Program-made: the position numbers and the translations under genes | NCBI RefSeq assembly: GCF_028283785.1 | Contig: NZ_JAPWKB010000012.1 | Span: forward strand, 271,501-335,500 | Length of the DNA: 64,000 nucleotides | Reading direction: 5' to 3' | Source: Paraburkholderia sp. | Lineage (GTDB): Bacteria > Pseudomonadota > Gammaproteobacteria > Burkholderiales > Burkholderiaceae | Part shown: positions 27,858-36,540 of the stretch, piece by piece | How positions within the stretch are numbered: position 1 is the first letter of the stretch | Layout of the letters: each line of letters opens with the position of its first letter | Notes under the pieces: model-generated | Database searches by the model: none | Seen by the model: the letters and a program-made list of their open reading frames with translations, nothing else | Told to the model about the DNA's origin: nothing

Positions 27858-29012
27858 ATGCAGAGCGCTTTGCAAGCCCGCTCAAAACTGCCTGACGTAG
27901 GCACCACCATCTTCACCGTGATCGGCCAGCTGGCCGCGCAATACGACGCGCTGAATCTGTCGCAAGGCGCGCCGAACTTCCTGCCCGATCCGAAATTGAT
28001 CGACGGCGTGGCGAATGCGATGCGCGCCGGTCATAACCAGTACGCCCCGATGGCCGGCACCGGCCCGCTGCGCGACGCGCTCGCCGCGAAAGTCGAAACC
28101 CTGTACGGCGCGCGCTACGATCCCGCATCCGAAGTCACCGTGCTCGCCAGCGCGAGCGAGGGCCTGTATTCGGCGATCAGCGCGCTCGTGCACCCCGGCG
28201 ACGAGGTCATCTACTTCGAGCCTTCTTTCGACAGCTACGCGCCGATCGTGCGCCTTCAGGGCGCAACACCGATCGCGATCAAGCTGTCGCTCGACGATTT
28301 CCGCGTGAATTGGGACGAAGTCAGCGCGGCGATCACGCCGAAGACGCGGATGATCATCGTCAACTCGCCGCACAATCCGACCGCGACGGTGTTCAGCCAC
28401 GCCGATATCGAACGGCTGAGCGCGCTGACGCGTGATACCGACATCGTGATTCTGTCGGACGAAGTGTATGAGCACGTCGTCTTCGACGGCGCGAAGCATC
28501 AGAGCATGGCGTGTTATCCGGAACTGGCCGAGCGCAGCGTGATCGTGTCGTCGTTCGGCAAGTCGTATCACGTGACCGGCTGGCGTGTCGGTTACTGCTT
28601 TGCGCCGGCGGAATTGATGGTCGAGATTCGCAAGGTGCATCAGTTCATGGTTTTTTCGGCCGATACGCCGATGCAGCACGCATTTGCCGACGCGCTGGCC
28701 GATCCGTCCAGTTATCTCGATCTTTCCGGGTTTTATCAGCGAAAGCGGGATTTACTCGTGCGCGAATTGCGCGATTCGCGCTTCGAGTTATTGCCGAGCG
28801 AAGGCAGCTTTTTCCTGCTCGCGCGCTTCAGGCACTTCTCCGACGAAAGCGACAGCGATTTTGTTTTGCGCTTGATCCGCGACGCGCAAGTCGCGACGAT
28901 TCCGTTGTCCGCGTTTTATACGGACGGCACGGATTCGGGGTTGATCCGGCTGAGTTTTTCGAAAGACGACGATACGTTGATCGAAGGCGCGCGGCGGCTT
29001 CGGGCAATCTGA
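27858..29012 (+). CDS. PLP-dependent class I aminotransferase (methionine aminotransferase type)
   Basis: 384 residues of fold type I. NLSQGAPNFLPDP at the start, INSPHNPTATVF-type VNSPHNPTATVFS, LSDEVYEHVVFDG and SSFGKSYHVTGWRVGYC with the PLP lysine near residue 235. The pattern matches YbdL-type methionine (or kynurenine-like) aminotransferases, which transfer the amino group of Met and aromatic amino acids. Start ATG 27858 behind AGAAGGAG. It is 31 bases before an amino-acid-binding protein gene, suggesting a joint role in amino-acid use or salvage. Confidence 0.87.
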   Translation: MQSALQARSKLPDVGTTIFTVIGQLAAQYDALNLSQGAPNFLPDPKLIDGVANAMRAGHNQYAPMAGTGPLRDALAAKVETLYGARYDPASEVTVLASASEGLYSAISALVHPGDEVIYFEPSFDSYAPIVRLQGATPIAIKLSLDDFRVNWDEVSAAITPKTRMIIVNSPHNPTATVFSHADIERLSALTRDTDIVILSDEVYEHVVFDGAKHQSMACYPELAERSVIVSSFGKSYHVTGWRVGYCFAPAELMVEIRKVHQFMVFSADTPMQHAFADALADPSSYLDLSGFYQRKRDLLVRELRDSRFELLPSEGSFFLLARFRHFSDESDSDFVLRLIRDAQVATIPLSAFYTDGTDSGLIRLSFSKDDDTLIEGARRLRAI

Positions 29013-29043
29013 TTTGGTGTTTCCACTCAAGGGCAAAACCGAC

Positions 29044-29838
29044 ATGACACGGGTGAAGCGGTTGTTGGCGGCGGGATTGGCGTGCGCATCGATGGCCGCG
29101 TGCTGGCCCGCAATGGCGGCCGATGCCGCCTCGATGCGTTTCGGACTCGAAGCGCAATATCCGCCGTTCGAATCGAAAGGGCCGAACGGCGAATTGCAGG
29201 GACTCGATATCGACGTCGGCAAAGCCGTTTGTGCGGCGGCGCATCTGACATGCACGTGGGTCGAAACATCGTTCGATGGATTGATTCCGGCGCTTCAGGG
29301 TCGCAAGTTCGACGCGATCAATTCGGCGATGAATGCGACGGAGAAGCGTCGTCAGGCGATCGATTTTACGAGCGTCGTGTATCGCGTTCCATCGCAGTTG
29401 ATCGCGCGCAGCGACAGCGGATTGACGTCGACGGCGGCGTCGTTGAAAGGCAAACGCGTGGGCGTCTTGCAGGCGTCGATCCAGGAGACGTTTGCGAAAA
29501 CGCATTGGGAACCGGCGGGCGTGAACGTGGTTTCGTATCAGGATCAAAACCAGGTATACGCGGATCTGATGGGCGGACGGCTGGATGCGACGTTGGTGCT
29601 GGCGCCGGCGGGGCAAACGGGTTTTCTGTCTAAACCCGATGGCAAAGGATTTGGGTTTGTCGGTCAGCCGGTACGCGACGACACGATTCTCGGAAGCGGA
29701 ATTGCGTATGGAATCCGCAAAGGCGATAAGGCGTTGCGCGAGCAATTGAATGCGGGAATCGCCAAAGTGCAGGCCGACGGCACGGTGAAGGCGCTAGCGA
29801 AAAAGTACCTGGGCGATATCGACGTATCGCCGAAGTGA
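29044..29838 (+). CDS. periplasmic amino-acid-binding protein (ABC transporter type)
   Basis: 264 residues with a signal peptide ending PAMAADA. The family 3 solute-binding fold is clear: MRFGLEAQYPPFESKGPNGELQGLDIDVGKAVC, FDGLIPALQGRKFDAINSAMNATEKRRQAIDFT, and the closing KALREQLNAGIAKVQADGTVKALAKKYLGDIDV. It probably delivers a basic or polar amino acid to an ABC permease encoded elsewhere; no permease gene is adjacent. Base composition is slightly lower in GC than its neighbours. A terminator follows. Confidence 0.9.
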   Translation: MTRVKRLLAAGLACASMAACWPAMAADAASMRFGLEAQYPPFESKGPNGELQGLDIDVGKAVCAAAHLTCTWVETSFDGLIPALQGRKFDAINSAMNATEKRRQAIDFTSVVYRVPSQLIARSDSGLTSTAASLKGKRVGVLQASIQETFAKTHWEPAGVNVVSYQDQNQVYADLMGGRLDATLVLAPAGQTGFLSKPDGKGFGFVGQPVRDDTILGSGIAYGIRKGDKALREQLNAGIAKVQADGTVKALAKKYLGDIDVSPK

Positions 29839-29907
29839 TTTGCGTGGATGCGGTTCGCGTCGCTCAGTTGAGCGGCGCGTGGATCGTATCGTATTGGGTC
29901 TGAAATG

Positions 29908-29944
29908 AAAAAACCCGGTCAGCTTTCGCTAGACCGGGTTTTTA
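29908..29944. terminator. terminator between the binding protein and tRNA-Lys genes
   Basis: AAAACCCGGTC and GACCGGGTTTTT form a strong stem with an 11-base loop. It works in both directions and can end the rightward unit and the leftward tRNA-Lys transcript. Confidence 0.85.
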
Positions 29945-29950
29945 AATACT

Positions 29951-30026
29951 TGGTGGGGCGTGACAGATTCGAACTGTCGACCTACGGATTAAGAGTCCGC
30001 TGCTCTACCAGCTGAGCTAACGCCCC
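29951..30026 (-). tRNA. tRNA-Lys (anticodon CTT)
   Basis: A 76-base cloverleaf on the minus strand with encoded CCA. The acceptor stem is GGGGCGT/ACGCCCC, the D-arm AGCTCAGCTGGTAGAGC, the anticodon loop CTCTTAA with anticodon CTT, and the T-loop TTCGAAT. It reads lysine AAG codons. Confidence 0.97.
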
Positions 30027-30075
30027 CAAACAGAAGACGGATTATGCAGCACTTTTCAGAGTTTGCCTAGCCCCC

Positions 30076-30104
30076 TTTAGCAGATTTCTTAAAAAAACTG
30101 TCAA
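30076..30104 (-). promoter_or_regulatory. possible promoter of tRNA-Lys
   Basis: On the minus strand a consensus TTGACA (30099-30104) is followed after 17 bases by GCTAAA (30076-30081), about 50 bases upstream of the tRNA. The -10 match is weak; a CATAAT nearer the tRNA is an alternative. Confidence 0.4.
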
Positions 30105-30228
30105 GATTCACCGCACTAAAACGACGTCCGCGAGCCATGTTCCGAAAGCGCGGAGTCGCAGACGTCCCGGTATGATGTGACGACACGATGCCCCGCGAAA
30201 TGTCGCGTGGCTGCAACCGGGGCCAAGG

Positions 30229-30633
30229 ATGGATGACAAAGAAATCGCCGAGCTGCTCGACCGCGTGCTGGCGCCGTGGGTTCGCTCGCTGTCGTTGACG
30301 CCGGTCAGCGCGGACGAAGATAGCGTGACCATGCGTCTGCCGTTTTCCGGCGAACTGCGTCATTCGGGCGGCGTGATCTGCGGTCAGGTCTTCATGGCTG
30401 CGGCCGACACCGTGATGGTCGTCGCGATCAGCGCGGCGCTCGGCGGTTTCAAGCCAATGACCACCGTCTCGATGAACATCAGCTTCATGCGCGCCGTTCG
30501 CAAAGGCGACGTGACGATCACCGCCCGCGTGCTGCGAATGGGCCGCAACCTGGTTTTCGGTGAAGTCGAACTATTCGACGAAGACGGCAAAATGGCCGTC
30601 CACGCGACCACCACCTACGCACTTCTCAACTAA
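30229..30633 (+). CDS. PaaI-type hotdog-fold thioesterase
   Basis: 134 residues with the hotdog pattern: MRLPFSGELRHSGGVICGQVFMAAADTVMVVAISAALGG, then MTTVSMNISFMRAVRKGDVTITARVLRMGRNLVFGEVELFDEDGKMAVHATTTYAL. The HSGGVICGQ segment places the catalytic Asp/helix region of acyl-CoA thioesterases. The substrate is unknown. It precedes the patatin gene by 88 bases, and the two may act on lipid or acyl-CoA turnover. Confidence 0.85.
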   Translation: MDDKEIAELLDRVLAPWVRSLSLTPVSADEDSVTMRLPFSGELRHSGGVICGQVFMAAADTVMVVAISAALGGFKPMTTVSMNISFMRAVRKGDVTITARVLRMGRNLVFGEVELFDEDGKMAVHATTTYALLN

Positions 30634-30721
30634 CACCCTCACACGTTTCGCTGCACGCCCACATTCCGGACGCTTCGCGACTTATCGCGGCGTCGCGTGC
30701 GGTATCCGAAGGACAACACCG

Positions 30722-31588
30722 ATGTTCGATCAGGTCGTATTCGCGGGCGGCGGCAATCGCTGCTGGTGGCAGGCAGGTTTCTGGGATGTCGTGCAACCGG
30801 AGCTGAAAATCCGGCCACGTGTGATCACCGGCATCTCGGCCGGCGCAGCCACCGCGTGCATGCTCTACACGCGCGATTCCGAATGGGTGATGCGCTATTA
30901 CGAGAAAGCATTGCGCGGCAATACGCGAAACGCGTATTGGGGCAATCTGTTGCGCGGCGAATCGGTATTTCCGCATTACCGGATTTATCGGCAGGCGCTG
31001 CTCGATATCTACGGCGAGAAGTTTTCGCAATTGCAGGATTCACCGGAAATCCGTATCGGCGTGTCGCATCTGCCGCGCTGGCTCGGCGCGCGCAGCGCCG
31101 TCGCGGCGGGATTGATCGCCTACAACATCGAAAAATACGTCCGCAAGACGCTCCATCCGACGCTCGGTCAATCGCTCGGTTTTCATCCGGAATTTGCGCG
31201 CGCACAGGATTGCACGTCGGTCGATGAACTCGCCGACCTGATCCTGCAATCGTCGAGTACGCCGCCGTTCACGCCGGTGTTGCGGCGCAACGGCCGGCCG
31301 GTGCTCGACGGCGGCATGGTGGACAACGTTCCCGTCGGCGCGCTCGACGATGCGCCCGGCATGGTGCTCGTGATGGTCACGCGGCTTTATCCGCGTCCGC
31401 AGATGTTCGTCGTGCCGCACGGCACGCAGCAACGTCTGTATGTGCAACCGTCGCGCAAGGTGCCGATCTCGAGCTGGGATTACACCAGCCCATCGCAGAT
31501 GCAACATGCGTATCACCTCGGCCGCGTGGACGGCGAGCAGTTCCTCACGCGCATGCCCGAGCTGATGGAAGCCGCGGCGAACGACTGA
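30722..31588 (+). CDS. patatin-like phospholipase
   Basis: 288 residues. The oxyanion loop FAGGGNRCWW is near the N terminus, the nucleophile elbow GISAG has its Ser near residue 38, and the catalytic Asp lies in LDGGMVDNVP near residue 196, making a Ser-Asp dyad. There is no signal peptide, so it probably acts on cytoplasmic or inner-leaflet lipids. Start ATG 30722 lies in the genomic context after the thioesterase. Confidence 0.88.
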   Translation: MFDQVVFAGGGNRCWWQAGFWDVVQPELKIRPRVITGISAGAATACMLYTRDSEWVMRYYEKALRGNTRNAYWGNLLRGESVFPHYRIYRQALLDIYGEKFSQLQDSPEIRIGVSHLPRWLGARSAVAAGLIAYNIEKYVRKTLHPTLGQSLGFHPEFARAQDCTSVDELADLILQSSSTPPFTPVLRRNGRPVLDGGMVDNVPVGALDDAPGMVLVMVTRLYPRPQMFVVPHGTQQRLYVQPSRKVPISSWDYTSPSQMQHAYHLGRVDGEQFLTRMPELMEAAAND

Positions 31589-31640
31589 AACGCGTGACGG
31601 CGCGTCGGGCAGCACCGAAAACACATCGCTGCAAACAAAA

Positions 31641-31685
31641 ACGGCGCGCGTCCGGGATCGTTGCAGATCGCCGAACGCGCGCCGT
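31641..31685 (-). terminator. terminator of the hydroxyacid dehydrogenase gene
   Basis: ACGGCGCGCGT (31641-31651) is the exact reverse complement of ACGCGCGCCGT (31675-31685). On the minus strand the stem is followed by TTTTTGTTTG. It lies between two convergent genes. Confidence 0.8.
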
Positions 31686-31712
31686 CATCACACGCGACAC
31701 CTCACACAACGC

Positions 31713-32726
31713 TTACCGGCGACGTCCGCCCTGAAGTGCTTCAGGATTCGCGACGCTCGACAGATCGCCGTTATCAAACGCGATGATGTTGTTGAACGCG
31801 GCGGTGAAGTACTGCTCGTAGCTTTCGCGTTCCACGTAACCGATGTGCGGCGTGCAAATCACGTTTTCCATGCGCAGCAGGCTGTAGCCCTGCAGGATCG
31901 GCTCGCTTTCGAACACATCGATTGCGACCATACCCGGCCGGTTGTGCGACAGCGCATTCAGCAGCGCGTTTTCTTCGAGCAGTTCGGCGCGGCTCGTATT
32001 GACCAGCAGGGCGGTCGGTTTCATACGCAGCAGGTCTTGCGTCGTGACGATGCCGCGCGTGTCGTCGTGCAGGCGCAAATGCAGCGACAGCACGTCGCTT
32101 TGCTCGAACAGCGCCTCACGGCTTTCCGCAACCGCGAAGCCGTCGGCGAGCGCCGCTTCGCGCGTGTGTTCGCGACCCCAGATCAGCACGTTCATCCCGA
32201 ACGCCTTGCCGTATCCCGCCAGCAATCGCCCGATCTTGCCGTAACCCCAGATACCCAGCGTCTGACCGCGCAGCACCTGACCCAAACCGAAGTTCGGCGG
32301 CAATGCCGACGTCTTCAGCCCCGACTGCTGCCAGGCGCCTTGCTTAAGGTTTGCCACGTATTGCGGAATCCGGCGCTGCGCGGCCATGATGAGAGCCCAC
32401 GTCAATTCGGCCGGCGCGATCGGCGAACCGGTGCCTTCGAGCACCGCGATACCGCGCTCGCTACAGGCGGCCAGATCGATGTGGCTCGATACCTTGCCGG
32501 TCTGGCTGATCATCCTCAGACGCGGCAGCTTGTCGAGCAGTTGCGAGTTCACGCGCGTGCGTTCGCGGATCAGCACCAGCGCGTCGACTTCCGCGAGGCG
32601 GCTGGCAAGCTGACCGAGGCCGCGCACGGTGTTGTTGAATACCTTGACCTCGTGGTCGGCCAGCAATTGAAAGCAGTCAAGCTTACGAACAGCGTCCTGG
32701 TAGTCGTCGAGGATGGCAATCTTCAT
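31713..32726 (-). CDS. D-2-hydroxyacid dehydrogenase family protein
   Basis: 337 residues. The N-terminal domain is MKIAILDDYQDAVRKLDCF; the NAD-binding domain has LGIWGYGKIGRLLAGYGKAFGMNVLIWGRE (GxGxxG). Catalytic residues are in LLVNTSRAELLEE (Arg), VAIDVFESEP (Glu) and CTPHIGYVERE (His). The family reduces 2-keto acids or oxidises D-2-hydroxyacids; the substrate is not determined. It is divergent from pckG, with a CRP-type site 67 bases upstream of its start. Confidence 0.9.
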   Translation of the reverse strand: MKIAILDDYQDAVRKLDCFQLLADHEVKVFNNTVRGLGQLASRLAEVDALVLIRERTRVNSQLLDKLPRLRMISQTGKVSSHIDLAACSERGIAVLEGTGSPIAPAELTWALIMAAQRRIPQYVANLKQGAWQQSGLKTSALPPNFGLGQVLRGQTLGIWGYGKIGRLLAGYGKAFGMNVLIWGREHTREAALADGFAVAESREALFEQSDVLSLHLRLHDDTRGIVTTQDLLRMKPTALLVNTSRAELLEENALLNALSHNRPGMVAIDVFESEPILQGYSLLRMENVICTPHIGYVERESYEQYFTAAFNNIIAFDNGDLSSVANPEALQGGRRR

Positions 32727-33088
32727 GATGTCGGGGGTGTTTTGCGGTGCACCATGCGGGTGCGGAACGGAGTGTTAAGCTGACTGTCCCAATGTGAGAT
32801 AGATCACATGCAGAACTGAGTGAATGCCTTAACGTGGAAGTGCCGCGTAAGACGGCCTCACGACGCTACGGCTAAGTGACATCGTTTTTAACAGTTTGTT
32901 GCACGGTGAGGCAAGCCGCTTTACAGACGGTTGCAGACACTCTACCGGCAACAGGCTGTGTTGGCCCAGGGACGACATGCCGCCTGCTTACGTCTGGTTT
33001 CCGGCGAAGCGGGTTTGAACGCCTCTCGCGTGCAGCGTCTTTTGGGCTCGTACCGTTTTTCTTGCTAAATCAAAACGGAGACAGCTCG
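32727..33088. other. divergent control region of the dehydrogenase and pckG
   Basis: 362 bases holding a perfect CRP-type site at 32793-32808. The pckG-proximal 200 bases are of ordinary composition with no clear promoter pair; AAACGGAGACAG provides the pckG ribosome site. The long leader before pckG (about 280 bases from the site) leaves room for other control. Confidence 0.5.
32793..32808. promoter_or_regulatory. CRP/FNR-family binding site (TGTGA-N6-TCACA)
   Basis: TGTGA (32793-32797), six bases, TCACA (32804-32808), flanked by AA and TG: an exact match to the E. coli CRP consensus half-sites. It lies between a 2-hydroxyacid dehydrogenase and the gluconeogenic pckG, in line with carbon-source control. 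Whether the local regulator is CRP-like is inferred. Confidence 0.7.
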
Positions 33089-34957
<1,869 letters not shown>

Positions 34958-34987
34958 TTTCGGCGTCGATGTAAGTAGTCGCTAACC

Positions 34988-35018
34988 AAAAAAGCCGCCT
35001 TCGGGCGGTTTTTTTTCT
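34988..35018. terminator. terminator after pckG
   Basis: AAAAAAGCCGCC-ttcg-GGCGGTTTTTTTT: a tetraloop hairpin with a long T-run. Confidence 0.9.
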
Positions 35019-35299
35019 TTCGTAACAATTACGTTGACGCTTTTTAGCCACTTTTAGGGTCGAAATCGGGCCCGAGTCTGTTCGAACAATTCGGCTGATG
35101 TTAGCTGCATTGCAGCATATTGTTTCCAAGTTAGGAACAATAAGGGGTGAAATGCACCGAAGTAGCGCATAGTGGGCACAAATTCAATAAAAAATGCGCT
35201 TCCTTAGGCAACTTCTGCACGTTTTCGGGAGTCGTAGGAGAATTCCAAATTCGCTACCCGCGTATAGATGGGAAGCTGTATTACGGCAGGAGTTGTCTC
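35019..35299. promoter_or_regulatory. upstream region of the LysR gene with inverted repeats
   Basis: The 281 bases before the LysR gene contain ATTGTTTCC-aagtta-GGAACAAT (35119-35141, one extra base in one arm), a LysR-like T-N11-A dyad, and GCTGCA-t-TGCAGC (35104-35116). Both are AT-rich-flanked and suit autoregulation. GGCAGGAG is the ribosome site for ATG 35300. Confidence 0.5.
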
Positions 35300-36391
35300 A
35301 TGGATCATTTGCAGTCGATGCGAGTTTTCGTCCGAGTGGCGGATCTCGGCAGTTTTGCCCGCGCAGCCAGCGCGATGGATATCTCCAACGCGGTCGCCAC
35401 CCGCCACGTTGCCGATCTGGAAGGCCGCCTTGGAACGCGACTTCTGAATCGCACTACCCGTAGCCTTTCGTTGACCGAGTCGGGTCAGGTTTATCTCGAA
35501 CGCGCTCGCCAGATTCTCGACGAGCTTGAGGACGTCGAGCAGATGGTGGTGGCGCGCAACCACGAACCCGTCGGCACGTTGCGCATCGTTGCGCCCGTGG
35601 TGTTCGGCCTTCATAACCTCGCGCCGGTGTTGCAGACCTACGCCGAACGCTATCCGAAGGTGATTCCGGATGTGACGCTGGTGGATCGCCAGGTCGATCT
35701 GGTCGAAGAAGGTTTCGATGTCGGCGTCGTGATTGCGCGTCAGATGCGCAGCGCCAGCATCGTCACGCGACGTCTGACCACCGGTTGCATGACGGTGTGC
35801 GCGACGCCCGCGTACCTCGAAAAGCACGGCATGCCGACGCGTCCCGAGCATTTGCTCGAGCATCCGTGTCTGAGCCTGCCGTCCGAATATTGGGGCGACG
35901 AGCGCGTGTTCACGGGTCCGGACGGCGAAGTGCGCGTGCGCCCGACTAACGTGATAGTCGCTAACAACACGGAAATGCTGCGTCAGTTCGCGTTGCTGGG
36001 AATGGGCATCGCGATACTGCCGAGCTATCTGATCGGTCGTGACATGACACGCGGCAAGCTGGTGCGTCTGCTCGGCGATTACCGTCTGCCGCAGGTCGAG
36101 ATCAACATTGCGTACCCGAGCCGCCGTCACTTGCCGGCCAAGGTCCGCACGTTCATCGATCATCTGGTCGAGCATTTCAGCCAGACGCCGAATAGCCTGC
36201 TGGGCGAACAGTGGATCAAGGACGGCATGGGCAATCCGGGTGCTGCGATCTCCGCGGAAGCATCGGAGATGATGCCCCCGGAGGCTTTTGACGGCGCCGA
36301 GCCGTTGTCGCGTCTGCTCGATAGCGAGTTGCCGGCGAAGCCGCCGACCAAGGCACCGGTTCGACGGCATTCGGCGCTGTCGCCGTTGTGA
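35300..36391 (+). CDS. LysR-family transcriptional regulator
   Basis: 363 residues. The N-terminal winged helix-turn-helix reads MDHLQSMRVFVRVADLGSFARAASAMDISNAVATRHVADLEGRLGTRLLNRTTRSLSLTESG in pieces typical of the family, followed by the effector-binding domain (VGTLRIVAPVVFGLHNLAPVL, LVEEGFDVGVVIA, GMGIAILPSYLI). About 60 residues beyond the usual 300 form a Pro/Ala-rich tail. The effector and targets are unknown; the nearest genes are pckG and topB. Confidence 0.92.
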   Translation: MDHLQSMRVFVRVADLGSFARAASAMDISNAVATRHVADLEGRLGTRLLNRTTRSLSLTESGQVYLERARQILDELEDVEQMVVARNHEPVGTLRIVAPVVFGLHNLAPVLQTYAERYPKVIPDVTLVDRQVDLVEEGFDVGVVIARQMRSASIVTRRLTTGCMTVCATPAYLEKHGMPTRPEHLLEHPCLSLPSEYWGDERVFTGPDGEVRVRPTNVIVANNTEMLRQFALLGMGIAILPSYLIGRDMTRGKLVRLLGDYRLPQVEINIAYPSRRHLPAKVRTFIDHLVEHFSQTPNSLLGEQWIKDGMGNPGAAISAEASEMMPPEAFDGAEPLSRLLDSELPAKPPTKAPVRRHSALSPL

Positions 36392-36427
36392 TCGTCGGCG
36401 GCGCGGGTCGGAAGCGCGCCGCTGAAT

Positions 36428-36466
36428 AAAAAAGGCGCAGTCACGTCAGTGACTGCGCCTTTTTTT
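36428..36466. terminator. bidirectional terminator between lysR and topB
   Basis: AAAAAAGGCGCAGTCAC and GTGACTGCGCCTTTTTTT make a perfect stem with flanking A and T runs, serving the convergent LysR and topB genes. Confidence 0.9.
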
Positions 36467-36540
36467 GTGCCCGCCCGTCCAGCCGACGACGATGCGGGAA
36501 CTTCACTTCCCGCGTCGTGCCGCCCGTCCAGGGCCGAGTG

